Below are positions 53,549-62,695 of a DNA stretch of 64,000 nt, in pieces (the first letter of the stretch is position 1; each line of letters starts with the position of its first letter). The notes below the pieces were generated by a model, which was not told the DNA's origin, ran no database searches, and was given only the letters and a program-made list of their open reading frames with translations. The DNA comes from Streptomyces sp. NBC_01351 (GTDB lineage: Bacteria > Actinomycetota > Actinomycetes > Streptomycetales > Streptomycetaceae). Location of the stretch: contig NZ_CP108356.1 in assembly GCF_036237315.1 (NCBI RefSeq), forward strand, positions 4,717,501 to 4,781,500. Reading direction: 5' to 3'. A program made the position numbers and the translations under genes.

Positions 53549-55533
53549 GCAACTCCACCATCGAGATCTGCGTCGTCGGGGCCGGTCCCCGCGGCCTGTC
53601 CGTCGTCGAGCGCCTCGCCGCCAACGAGCGCGAACGGCCCTCGCACGACTCGGTCGCCATCCACGTCGTGGACCCGTCCGCGCCCGGCGCCGGCAAGGTC
53701 TGGCGCCCCGGCCAGTCCCGCCACCTGCTGATGAACACCGTCGCCTGCCAGATCACCGTCTACACGGACGAGAGCTGCCGGATAGACGGCCCCATCGAGC
53801 CGGGCCCGACCCTCTACGAGTGGGCCAAGTCCCTCTCCGTGCTCGGTCAGTTCGGCGGCTACGACGACGGCACCCTCGCCGAGGCCGCCGCCATGGGACC
53901 GGACACCTACCCGACCCGCGCCTTCTACGGCAGCTACCTCGGCGAGTGCTTCCAGCGCGTCATCGTCGGCGCCCCCAAGCACGTCACCGTGCACGTCCAC
54001 GGCTCCCGCGCCGTCGCCCTCGCCGACACCCAGGGCATCCCCGGCGGTCCGCAGGGCGTCCGGCTGGAGGACGGCACCCGCCTGAACAACCTCGACGCCA
54101 TCATCCTGGCGCAGGGGCACGTCCCGGCACGCCTGACCCCGCGCGAGGCCCGCACCGCCTCCCTGGCGCGCATCCACTACCTGACGTACCTGACGCCGGG
54201 CAACCCGGCCGACGCCGACCTCGCGCAGATCAAGCCCGGCCAGTCGGTGCTGCTGCGCGGCCTGGGCCTGAACTTCTTCGACTACATGTCGCTGTTCAGC
54301 CACGGCCGCGGCGGCGTCTTCGTCCGCGACGAGAACGGCAGGCTCGCCTACCAGCCGTCCGGGCAGGAGCCCCGGCTGTACGCCTTCTCCCGGCGCGGCA
54401 TCCCGTACCACGCCCGCGGCGACAACGAGAAGGGCGCGTACGGCCGTTACTTCCCCAAGCTGCTGACCCCGGACTACGTCCAGGGCCTGCGCCGGCGCGC
54501 CGAGGAAGGCGGCACGGTCACCTTCAACGCCGACCTGTGGCCCTACATCTCGCGCGAGGTGGAGAGCGTCTACTACGGCGCCCTGCTCGCCGCGGCCGGC
54601 CGGCCGCAGGAGCGCGAGGCCTTCGTCGAGTCCTACCTGGGCCTGGAGGAGGACGAGGCCCGCACCGGCCTCCTCGCCGAGTACGGCATCTCCGAGGACC
54701 AGCACTGGAGCTGGGAGAAGCTCTCCCTCCCGTACGGCGACACGCAGTTCGCCGACCGCGACGCCTTCCAGAAGTGGCTGGTGGAGTACCTCCTCGCCGA
54801 CGTCACCGCCGCCCGCCAGGGCAACGTCAGCGGCCCGGTCAAGTCCGCCCTCGACGTCCTGCGCGACCTGCGCAACGAGGTCCGCCTCGCCGTCGACCAC
54901 GGCGGCCTCGACGGGGACTCGCACCGCGACGACCTCGAAGGCTGGTACACCCCGCTCAACGGCTTCCTCTCCATCGGCCCGCCGGCCACCCGCATCGAGG
55001 AGATGGTCGCCCTGATCGAGGCGGGCATCCTCACCCTCACCGGACCCGGCACCCAGGTCAGGATCGACACCAACTCCCAGACCTACCTGGCCGAGTCGTC
55101 GACCGTACCGGGCACCACGATCAAGGCACAGGTCCTCATCGAGGCCCGGCTGCCCGAGCCCGACCTGCGGCGCACCGCCGACCCGCTGCTCCAGCACCTG
55201 CTGGACACCGACCAGGCCAAGCCGTACGTCATCACCGGCGGCCAGGGCGGCTACCAGACCGGCGGCCTCGCCGTCACCGAGCGCCCCTACCGGCTCATCG
55301 ACGCCCGCGGCACCGCCCACCCGCGCCGCTTCGCCTACGGGGTGCCCACCGAGTCCGTGCACTGGGTGACCGCCGCCGGCATCCGGCCCGGCGTGGACTC
55401 GGTGACGCTCGGGGACTCCGACGCCATCGCCCGCGCCATCCTGGCCCTGCCGCCCGTCGCGCACGCGCCGGCCGGTATCCACGCCGTGACCGACGACACG
55501 GCGGAGGGCGTCCTGCCCGGCGTGATCGTATGA
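53545..55533 (+). CDS. CreE-like flavin monooxygenase (aspartate N-oxygenase)
   Basis: 662 residues. The FAD site CVVGAGPRGLSVVERLAANE is at the N-terminus, followed by APGAGKVWRPGQSRHLLMNT and a second nucleotide site in SVLLRGLGLNFFDYM. Length and start fit the CreE/FzmM family, which oxidises L-aspartate stepwise to nitrosuccinate. The next gene encodes a fumarase-superfamily lyase, which in the CreE/CreD pair releases nitrite and fumarate. It overlaps both neighbours by four bases. Assignment rests on family resemblance and gene order. Confidence 0.85.
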   Translation: MSNSTIEICVVGAGPRGLSVVERLAANERERPSHDSVAIHVVDPSAPGAGKVWRPGQSRHLLMNTVACQITVYTDESCRIDGPIEPGPTLYEWAKSLSVLGQFGGYDDGTLAEAAAMGPDTYPTRAFYGSYLGECFQRVIVGAPKHVTVHVHGSRAVALADTQGIPGGPQGVRLEDGTRLNNLDAIILAQGHVPARLTPREARTASLARIHYLTYLTPGNPADADLAQIKPGQSVLLRGLGLNFFDYMSLFSHGRGGVFVRDENGRLAYQPSGQEPRLYAFSRRGIPYHARGDNEKGAYGRYFPKLLTPDYVQGLRRRAEEGGTVTFNADLWPYISREVESVYYGALLAAAGRPQEREAFVESYLGLEEDEARTGLLAEYGISEDQHWSWEKLSLPYGDTQFADRDAFQKWLVEYLLADVTAARQGNVSGPVKSALDVLRDLRNEVRLAVDHGGLDGDSHRDDLEGWYTPLNGFLSIGPPATRIEEMVALIEAGILTLTGPGTQVRIDTNSQTYLAESSTVPGTTIKAQVLIEARLPEPDLRRTADPLLQHLLDTDQAKPYVITGGQGGYQTGGLAVTERPYRLIDARGTAHPRRFAYGVPTESVHWVTAAGIRPGVDSVTLGDSDAIARAILALPPVAHAPAGIHAVTDDTAEGVLPGVIV

Positions 55534-56948
55534 CCGAGGAGGACCTCCTCACCGACTCCGGCCTGCTCTCCCCCGTGCGGGCCGGTACCCCGGCCGAGGC
55601 GGCCGTCGGCGACCGGGCGTGGCTCCAGGCCATGCTCGACGCCGAGGCCGCCCTGGCCAGGGCCCAGGCGGGCCTCGGCACCCTGCCGAAGACCGCCGCG
55701 GACACCATCACCGCCGCCGCCCGGGCCGAGAACTTCGACCTGCGCGGGCTCGCGCTCGCCGCCCGGGAGACCGCCAACCCGGTCGTCGGCCTGGTCCAGG
55801 CGCTCACGGCGGTGGTCCGCGAGCGGAACCCCGAAGCGGCGGACTACGTCCACCGGGGCTCCACCAGCCAGGACATCTTCGACACCGGCGCCATGCTGGT
55901 GGCCGCCAGGGCCCTGCGCCTGGTCCGGGCCGATCTGGCCCGGACCGCGCAGGCCCTGGCGGGCCTCGCGGCCACCCACCGCGACACCCTGATGGCCGGG
56001 CGCACCCTGGCCCTGCACGCCGTGCCCACCACCTTCGGGCTCAAGGCAGCCGGCTGGCACCGGCTCGTCCTCGACGCCGACGCACGCCTCGCCCGGGTCC
56101 TGGACGAGGGCCTGCCGGTCTCGCTCGGCGGGGCCGCGGGCACCCTCGCCGGCTACCTGGAGTACGCCGACATCGACCGCCCCGACGTGGCGGCCGACGC
56201 CGGATCCCCCTACCTCGACCGGCTCGTCGACGCCTTCGCCGCCGAGACCGGGCTCGCCCGCCCCGTACTGCCCTGGCACGCGCTGCGCACCCCGCTCGCC
56301 GACCTCGCCGCCGCACTGGCCTTCACCGCCGGAGCCCTCGGCAAGATCGCGGTCGACGTGCAGTCGCTGACCCGGACCGAGGTGGGCGAGGTCGCCGAGC
56401 CCGCCGCCGCCGGGCGCGGCAGCTCCTCCGCCATGCCGCACAAACGCAACCCGGTGCTCGCCACGCTGATCCGCGCGGCGGCCCTCCAAGTCCCGGTGAT
56501 CGCCGCCGGTCTGACGCAGTGCCTGGTCACGGAGGACGAGCGGTCCGCAGGCGTCTGGCACGCCGAGTGGCAGCTGCTGCGCGAGTGCCTGCGCCTGACC
56601 GGAGGCGCCACCCACACGGCCGTGGAACTCGCCGGGGGCCTGGAGGTCCGGGCCGCCCGGATGCGCGAGAACCTCGACCTCACCGGAGGCCAGGTCGTCT
56701 CCGAACGGATCGCCGCACGCCTCGCCCCGAGCCTGGGCAAGGCCGCCGCGAAGCAGCTCCTGACCGAGGCATCGGCGATCGCCGCCGAAAGCGGGCGGCC
56801 CCTGAGCGCCGTGCTCACAGCGATGCCCCGCACCGCGCACGGACTCTCCGCCGCCGCCGTCGCGCGGCTCTGCGACCCGGCCCTGTACAGCGGGGGCGCG
56901 GGCGCACTCGTCGACCGCGCGCTGGCCGACGCCGACCAAGTGCTGTGA
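55530..56948 (+). CDS. CreD-like nitrosuccinate lyase (fumarase/aspartase superfamily)
   Basis: 472 residues. The superfamily signature GSSSAMPHKRNP lies near residue 297; DYVHRGSTSQDIFDTG holds the second conserved block. General relatives are adenylosuccinate lyase and carboxymuconate cycloisomerase. Coupling (ATGA overlap) with a CreE-like gene indicates nitrosuccinate lyase, which eliminates nitrite and leaves fumarate. The 3' end, including the stop codon, lies within the left terminal repeat of a MITE-like element, so the C-terminal residues (QVL) may have been set by that insertion. Confidence 0.86.
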   Translation: MTEEDLLTDSGLLSPVRAGTPAEAAVGDRAWLQAMLDAEAALARAQAGLGTLPKTAADTITAAARAENFDLRGLALAARETANPVVGLVQALTAVVRERNPEAADYVHRGSTSQDIFDTGAMLVAARALRLVRADLARTAQALAGLAATHRDTLMAGRTLALHAVPTTFGLKAAGWHRLVLDADARLARVLDEGLPVSLGGAAGTLAGYLEYADIDRPDVAADAGSPYLDRLVDAFAAETGLARPVLPWHALRTPLADLAAALAFTAGALGKIAVDVQSLTRTEVGEVAEPAAAGRGSSSAMPHKRNPVLATLIRAAALQVPVIAAGLTQCLVTEDERSAGVWHAEWQLLRECLRLTGGATHTAVELAGGLEVRAARMRENLDLTGGQVVSERIAARLAPSLGKAAAKQLLTEASAIAAESGRPLSAVLTAMPRTAHGLSAAAVARLCDPALYSGGAGALVDRALADADQVL

Positions 56949-57157
56949 CCGGAAAGGTCCACCGGGTCGCGGCGCTCCCCCAGCTACCGCTGGGAGGTGC
57001 CCCCAGGCACGGCACCTCGCCGCGTTGTCGGACCACGGAAGTACGTCCAGTACGAGCCGTGGCCCTCCGCCTTGCGATGCTTCCCCCCGGCCCTGCGGGC
57101 CTGGGGAGACCCCATGCACCGGACACCGCGACCCGGCAAACCTTTCCGGCCACAGCA
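56941..57157. mobile_element. MITE-like element with 32-bp terminal inverted repeats
   Basis: The left end 56941-56972 and right end 57126-57157 are inverted repeats: tgctgtgaccggaaaggt... against the complement of ...acctttccggccacagca, with four mismatches in 32. Inside are further hairpins: ctcccccagc-tacc-gctgggagg at 56975-56997 (also at 8910-8932), and ccacgg...ccgtgg near 57042-57063. There is no open reading frame. The whole 217 bp could fold into one large stem. I recall very similar sequences repeated in Streptomyces genomes. It separates the lyase gene from narK. Confidence 0.78.
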
Positions 57158-57207
57158 CTTGAGACCCCTTCGAATTCCTGACCGGGATCCCACACAAGGA
57201 GGAACCG

Positions 57208-58611
57208 ATGAATGCCGCGAGATCCGCCAAGGGCCGCTGGATCGAGGACTGGGACGCCGAGGACGAGCAGTACTGGGAGCGCGGCGGCAAGCGCATCGCC
57301 CGCCGCAACCTCTACCTGTCCGTGGCCTCCGAACACATCGGCTTCTCCATCTGGAGCATGTGGTCGGTCCTGGTGCTCTTCATGACGCCCGAGATCGGCC
57401 TGGGATTCGCGCCGGACGAGAAGTTCCTCCTCGTCGTCACCCCCACCCTGGTCGGCGCCCTCCTGCGACCCTCGTACAGCTACGCCGTCACCCGGTTCGG
57501 CGGCCGCAACTGGACCGTCTTCGCCTCGGCGATCCTGCTGGTGCCGACCGTGCTCACCGTTGTCTTCATCCAGCGCCCCGGCACCCCCCTGTGGGTGTTC
57601 CTGGTGATCAGCGCCCTCGGCGGGGTCGGCGGAGGCAATTTCGCCTCCTCGATGACCAACATCACCAGCTTCTTCCCCCGGCGCCACCAGGGCTGGGCCC
57701 TGGGCCTGAACGCCGGCGGCGGCAACCTCGGCGTCGCCGCCGTCCAGCTGCTCGGCCTGCTCGTCATCTCCACCGTCGGTGACACCCACCCGGCGTACAT
57801 CGCGGCCTTCTACCTCCCGCTCATCGCGCTCGTCTCCGTGCTGTGCGCCGTGAAGATGGACAACATCGCCGCCGTACGGACCGACCCGGGCGCCCAGCGC
57901 GAGGCGCTCGCCCAGCGCGACACCTGGCTGATCTCCCTCCTCTACATCGGCACCTTCGGCTCCTTCATCGGCTACGGGTTCGCCTTCGGCCTGGTCCTGC
58001 AGACCCAGTTCGGCGCCACCCCGCTGGAAGCGGCCTCGTACACCTTCCTCGGTCCGCTGCTCGGCTCCTTCGCCCGCCCGCTGGGCGGCTGGCTCGCCGA
58101 CCGGTTCGGCGGCGCCCTGATCACCCTCCTCACCTTCGCCGGCATGGCGGCCGGCACCGGGGTCCTGCTCCTCGCCGCGGAACAGCGCTCGCTGCCGGTG
58201 TTCATCGGCGGCTTCACCGTCCTGTTCGTGCTCAGCGGCATCGGCAACGGCTCCACCTACAAGCTGATCCCCGCCGCCTTCACCCACCAGGCCGAGACCC
58301 GCATCGTGGCCGGCCACGACGCCACCCGGGCCTTCGCCGCCGCCCGCCGCCTCTCCGGCGCCGCCATCGGCATCTCCGGTGCGGTCGGCGCCCTCGGCGG
58401 AGTCGCCATCAACCTCGCCTTCCGCAGCGCCTACGGCGGCGGCGCGGGCAGCGGCACCCCCGCCTTCCTGTCCTTCATCGGCTACTACGCGCTCTGCGGG
58501 GCCGTCACCTGGGCCGTGTACCTGCGCCGCGAGCGCGCTGCCGCCCCGATCGCCGTACCCGCCACTGCAGTTGCCGACGACCACCGCTCGACGGAGAGAA
58601 TCCATGCCTGA
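57208..58611 (+). CDS. narK: NarK-type nitrate/nitrite transporter
   Basis: 467 residues with 12 membrane helices. The nitrate signature GGGNFASSMTNITSFFPRRH near residues 140-157 and LNAGGGNLGVAAVQLLGL identify the NNP family of nitrate importers and nitrite exporters. A 40-residue charged N-terminus precedes helix 1. AAGGAGG lies five bases before the ATG, a strong site. It leads an operon: its end overlaps the nitrate reductase gene by eight bases. It may import nitrate for assimilation or move nitrite across the membrane. Confidence 0.93.
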   Translation: MNAARSAKGRWIEDWDAEDEQYWERGGKRIARRNLYLSVASEHIGFSIWSMWSVLVLFMTPEIGLGFAPDEKFLLVVTPTLVGALLRPSYSYAVTRFGGRNWTVFASAILLVPTVLTVVFIQRPGTPLWVFLVISALGGVGGGNFASSMTNITSFFPRRHQGWALGLNAGGGNLGVAAVQLLGLLVISTVGDTHPAYIAAFYLPLIALVSVLCAVKMDNIAAVRTDPGAQREALAQRDTWLISLLYIGTFGSFIGYGFAFGLVLQTQFGATPLEAASYTFLGPLLGSFARPLGGWLADRFGGALITLLTFAGMAAGTGVLLLAAEQRSLPVFIGGFTVLFVLSGIGNGSTYKLIPAAFTHQAETRIVAGHDATRAFAAARRLSGAAIGISGAVGALGGVAINLAFRSAYGGGAGSGTPAFLSFIGYYALCGAVTWAVYLRRERAAAPIAVPATAVADDHRSTERIHA

Positions 58612-61006
58612 CCCGACGCCGCCGGCCGGCGCCCCGCACGCGCCGGCCGGCGCCGGGCCGGTACCGGCCGACGCCGGGCAGGTACGGACCCACTGCCCGT
58701 ACTGCGCCCTGCAATGCGGCACGCTGCTCACCGCCGGCGACCCCGAAGGCCGGGCCGACGGGGCCTCCGTCCGGCCCGACCCGGACTTCCCCGTGAACGG
58801 CGGCGGCCTGTGCCAGAAGGGCTGGACCGCCCCCGCCCTGCTGACCACCCCCGACCGGATCCGCACCCCCCTGGTCCGCGACGCGTCCGGCACCCTGCGC
58901 CCCACCGACTGGGACACCGCCCTGGACACGGTGGCGGCCTCCCTGGCCCGGCTGCGCGCCGAGCACGGCCCCGACGCCGTGGGAGTCTTCGGCGGAGGCG
59001 GACTGACCAACGAAAAGGCCTACCTGCTCGGCAAGTTCGCCCGCCTCGCCCTCGGCACCAGCCAGATCGACTACAACGGCCGCTTCTGCATGTCCTCCGC
59101 GGCCGCCGCCGGAAACGCCGCCTTCGGACTGGACCGCGGACTGCCGTTCCCCGTCACCGACCTCGGATCCGCCGACACCGTCCTGCTCGCCGGGGCCAAC
59201 CCCGCCGAGACGATGCCCCCGCTGATGCGGCACCTCACCGCCGCCCGGCTCATCGTCATCGACCCGCGCCGCACCCCCACCGCCGAGCGCGCCGCCCTCC
59301 ACCTCCAGCCGCGCCCCGGCACCGATCTGGCCCTCGCCCTCGGCCTGTTCCACATCCTCGTCGTCGACGGCCACGCCGACCGGGACTACGTCGACCGGCG
59401 CACCACGGGCTTCGACGCCGCGTGGAAGCGCGCCGCCTCCTGGTGGCCCGAGCGCGTCGAGAAGGTCACCGGCGTCCCCGTCAGCGACCAGCGCGAGGCC
59501 GTCCGGATGCTCGCCGCCGCCGACCGCGCGTACGTCCTCACGGGCCGGGGCGCCGAGCAGCACAGCAAGGGCACCGACACCGTCGCCGCCTTCATCAACC
59601 TGGCCCTCGCCCTGGGCCTGCCCGGCCGCGAGGGCAGCGGCTACGGCTGCCTCACCGGCCAGGGCAACGGCCAGGGCGGCCGCGAGCACGGCCAGAAGGC
59701 CGACCAGCTGCCCGGCTACCGGATGATCACCGATCCGGCGGCCCGCGCGCACGTCGCGGACGTCTGGGGCGTCGATCCGGACACCCTGCCCGGCCCGGGC
59801 CGCAGCGCCTACGAACTCCTCGACGCCCTCGGCACCGAGGGCGGCCCGCGCGCCCTGCTCGTCTTCGGCGCGAACCCCGTGGTCTCCGCCCCGCGCGCCG
59901 CCCACATCGGCAAGCGTTTGGAGAGCCTGGACCTGCTCGTCGTCGCCGACTTCGTGCCCTCCGAGACCGCCCGCATGGCCGACGTGGTGCTCCCCGTCAC
60001 CCAGTGGGCCGAGGAGGAGGGCACCCTCACCAACCTCGAAGGCCGCGTGCTGCGCCGGCGCCGGCTGCTCTCCCCGCCCCCCGGGGCCCGCTCCGACCTC
60101 GCCGTCCTGCAGGGCCTCGCCACCCGGCTGGGCGACCTCCCCGAGCGCTACCCGACCGAACCCCGCGCCGTGTTCGAGGAGTTGCGCCGCGCCTCGCGGG
60201 GCGGCCCCGCCGACTACTCCGGGATCAGCTACGAACGCCTCGACGCGGGGGAGGCTCTGCACTGGCCCTGCCCGCAGGCCTCCGACGCGGCCGGGGACCA
60301 CCCCGGCACCCCCCGGTTGTTCCTCGACCGCTTCGCCCACCCCGACGGCCGCGCCCGCTTCGCCGACGTGGAACACCGCCCGCCCGCCGAGGAGGTGCAC
60401 TCCGGGCATCCGCTGTACGCCACCACCGGCCGGGTCCTCGCCCAGTACCAGTCCGGGGCGCAGACCCGCCGGGTGCCCCAGCTGATCGCCGCCGCCCCCG
60501 AGGCGCACGTCGAGGTCCACCCCGACACCGCCGCCCGGGCCGGCCTCACCGACGGCGGCCACGCCCGGGTCAGTTCGGCACGCGGCTCCACCCTCGCCCG
60601 GGTGCGGCTCGACCCGACCCTGCGCACCGACACCGTGTTCCTGCCGTTCCACTTCCCGGGCGCCGGGCGGGCCAACCTGCTCACCAATGACGCCCTCGAC
60701 CCGCGGAGCCGGATGCCCGAGTTCAAGGTGTGCGCGGTCCGCATCGAACCCGCCGAACCGGAGTCCCCGGAGGCCGGCGGGAACGAAGCCGACGAGGACA
60801 CCGAGACCGAGCCGCCCAGGCCCCTGCCCGCGCGGCCCGTGCCCGTGCCCGCGCCCGTGTCGGCCGCGCCGCCCGTACCGCGCGTGCCCGCGGTGCCCGC
60901 GCCGGCCACGGCCCCCGTGCTCGTGCTGCCCGCGCCGTCCGTGCCGGTCGCGTCCGGGCCGGCCGAAGCCCCGTCCGCCGCACTCCTCCAGGACGCCCGC
61001 CCATGA
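58604..61006 (+). CDS. nasA: Assimilatory-type molybdopterin nitrate reductase
   Basis: 800 residues. The N-terminal 4Fe-4S site uses Cys31, Cys34, Cys38 and Cys70 (THCPYCALQCG, GGGLCQKGW); the likely molybdenum ligand is Cys162 in NGRFCMSSAAAAG; the bis-MGD regions follow through VFGANPVVSAPRAAH and a C-terminal HARVSSARGS domain. It reduces nitrate to nitrite in the cytoplasm (no Tat signal). An unusual C-terminal tail from about residue 725 is almost only Pro, Ala and Val, probably disordered. Neighbouring FAD proteins would supply electrons. Confidence 0.92.
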   Translation: MPDPTPPAGAPHAPAGAGPVPADAGQVRTHCPYCALQCGTLLTAGDPEGRADGASVRPDPDFPVNGGGLCQKGWTAPALLTTPDRIRTPLVRDASGTLRPTDWDTALDTVAASLARLRAEHGPDAVGVFGGGGLTNEKAYLLGKFARLALGTSQIDYNGRFCMSSAAAAGNAAFGLDRGLPFPVTDLGSADTVLLAGANPAETMPPLMRHLTAARLIVIDPRRTPTAERAALHLQPRPGTDLALALGLFHILVVDGHADRDYVDRRTTGFDAAWKRAASWWPERVEKVTGVPVSDQREAVRMLAAADRAYVLTGRGAEQHSKGTDTVAAFINLALALGLPGREGSGYGCLTGQGNGQGGREHGQKADQLPGYRMITDPAARAHVADVWGVDPDTLPGPGRSAYELLDALGTEGGPRALLVFGANPVVSAPRAAHIGKRLESLDLLVVADFVPSETARMADVVLPVTQWAEEEGTLTNLEGRVLRRRRLLSPPPGARSDLAVLQGLATRLGDLPERYPTEPRAVFEELRRASRGGPADYSGISYERLDAGEALHWPCPQASDAAGDHPGTPRLFLDRFAHPDGRARFADVEHRPPAEEVHSGHPLYATTGRVLAQYQSGAQTRRVPQLIAAAPEAHVEVHPDTAARAGLTDGGHARVSSARGSTLARVRLDPTLRTDTVFLPFHFPGAGRANLLTNDALDPRSRMPEFKVCAVRIEPAEPESPEAGGNEADEDTETEPPRPLPARPVPVPAPVSAAPPVPRVPAVPAPATAPVLVLPAPSVPVASGPAEAPSAALLQDARP

Positions 61007-62658
61007 CTGAGACTCCGCCCGCCGCCGCCCCCCTCCTCGTCGTCGGCAACGGACCGGCCGCCCACCAACTCCTGGACCGGCTGCGCCACTTCGGCTGCGA
61101 CGGTCCCGTCACCGTGCTCGGCGCCGAGGATGTACCCGCCTACCACCGGGCACTGCTCACTTCCGCCCTCGACGGCAGCCTCCCGCCGGAGGCCATGGAG
61201 CTCCCGCCGCCGCCCGGCGACACCACGATCCACACCGGGGCGTGCGCCGTCCGCATCGACCGCGCCCGCCGCCTGGTGCACACCGCCGACGGCCGCGCCT
61301 TCCCGTACGCCCGGCTGGTCCTGGCCACCGGAGCCACCCCGCTGCTGCCCGCCCTGCCCGGCCTGCGCACTCCCGACGGCGCCCCAGCCGGCGCTTCCGA
61401 CGGCATCCCAGCCGGGGCCTCCGGCGGTGCCCCGGACGGGGCCTCCGGCGGCACCCCAGCCGATGTCTCCGGCGGCGCCTCCGCCGGCGTCTCCGATGGC
61501 GCCCTCGCCGCCGGTGTCGCCGTCCTGCGCACCCTCGCCGACTGCGCCCGGCTCACCGCCGTGGCCGCCCGCACCCCCGTGACTATCCTCGGCGCCGGGT
61601 CCCTGGGTGTCGAAGCGGCCTTCGCGCTGGCCCTCCACGGCCGGCCGGTCACCCTCGTCCACCCCGGCCCCTGGCCCGTAGACCACCTCCTGGACAAGGC
61701 CGCCGGCGCCATCGTCGCCGGCCGGCTCGCCGCGGCCGGGGTCGAGGTCGTCACCGGCACGCCCGCGGCCTCGTACACCCCCGGCACCCCCGGCACCCCC
61801 GGCACCCCCGGCACCCCCGGCACCCCCGGCACCCCCGGCACCCCCGGCACCCCCGGCACCCCCGGCACCCCCGGCACGCCGGGCACGCCGGGCACCCTGA
61901 CCCTGGCCGACGGCCGCACCCTGCCCGCCGGCACCCTGCTGCTGTGCACCGGCGTGCTGCCCGAGACCGGGCTGGCCCGCGCCGCCGGGCTGAGCGTGCG
62001 CACCGGCATCGTCGTCGACGACCGCCTGCGCACCGACGATCCGCTGATCCACGCCATCGGCGACTGCGCCGAGCACCGCGGCAACCGGGGCGGCTCCCTG
62101 GCCTCCGGCTGGGCCCAGGCCGAGGCGCTCGCCCGCCACCTGACCACCGGCGCCCGCGGCGTGGCCGCCGCCCGCCGCGTGCTGCGCCCCCGCATCGCGG
62201 GCCCAGGCCTCGTCGTCCTGGGCATGCCCGGCAGCGCCCCCGCCGACGAGACGATCACCCTCGACGACCCGGCGAACGGCCGCTACGCCCGCCTGGAACT
62301 CACCGGCGAGCGCATCGCAGCGGGGGTCCTCCTCGGCTTCGACCGGGCCATCGCCACCACGACCGAGCTGTACGTGCACGACCTGCCCGTCCCGCGCGAC
62401 CGGCTGAGCCTGCTCCTGGGCCGGGCTCCGCGCGTCGCGCGCAAGGGCTCCGCGGAGCTCTGCCCCGAGACGGTCGTGTGCCTGTGCAACAACGTCACCC
62501 ACCAGGACCTCACCGACGCATGGCACGCCGGGGCCCGCGAGGTCGCCGACCTCGCCGCCGCCACCCGCGCCACCACCGGCTGCGGTGGCTGCACCCGCCA
62601 GGTGGAGTCGATCTGCACCGCCCTGGCCTCCACCAAGGCTGCCGCGACCGGCAGTTGA
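61003..62658 (+). CDS. FAD oxidoreductase with BFD-like [2Fe-2S] domain (NasB-type electron transfer partner)
   Basis: 551 residues. FAD binding is at LLVVGNGPAAHQLLDRL, NAD binding at VTILGAGSLGVEAAFAL, and a C-terminal bacterioferritin-ferredoxin-like domain carries Cys493, Cys495, Cys527 and Cys530 (CLCNN, TTGCGGC). It probably passes electrons from NAD(P)H to the nitrate reductase encoded upstream, as NasB does. Two low-complexity insertions stand out: about 40 residues of Gly/Ala/Ser (near 126-170) and thirteen tandem TPG units at 259-297. The ATG overlaps the nitrate reductase stop. Confidence 0.88.
   Translation: MTETPPAAAPLLVVGNGPAAHQLLDRLRHFGCDGPVTVLGAEDVPAYHRALLTSALDGSLPPEAMELPPPPGDTTIHTGACAVRIDRARRLVHTADGRAFPYARLVLATGATPLLPALPGLRTPDGAPAGASDGIPAGASGGAPDGASGGTPADVSGGASAGVSDGALAAGVAVLRTLADCARLTAVAARTPVTILGAGSLGVEAAFALALHGRPVTLVHPGPWPVDHLLDKAAGAIVAGRLAAAGVEVVTGTPAASYTPGTPGTPGTPGTPGTPGTPGTPGTPGTPGTPGTPGTPGTLTLADGRTLPAGTLLLCTGVLPETGLARAAGLSVRTGIVVDDRLRTDDPLIHAIGDCAEHRGNRGGSLASGWAQAEALARHLTTGARGVAAARRVLRPRIAGPGLVVLGMPGSAPADETITLDDPANGRYARLELTGERIAAGVLLGFDRAIATTTELYVHDLPVPRDRLSLLLGRAPRVARKGSAELCPETVVCLCNNVTHQDLTDAWHAGAREVADLAAATRATTGCGGCTRQVESICTALASTKAAATGS
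61777..61893 (+). repeat. Thirteen tandem 9-bp units encoding Thr-Pro-Gly
   Basis: ACC-CCC-GGC is repeated in frame thirteen times, the first eleven identical and the last two with ACG-CCG codons. The array lies inside the FAD oxidoreductase gene and leaves the reading frame intact. Confidence 0.97.
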
Positions 62659-62695
62659 ACCGGCGCGGTGGCCCTCTTCCAGTAAAGGACACCGC

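Noticed and set aside
61777..61893. CRISPR-like or minisatellite non-coding array
   Set aside because: The 9-bp units are in frame within a clear coding sequence and encode TPG repeats.
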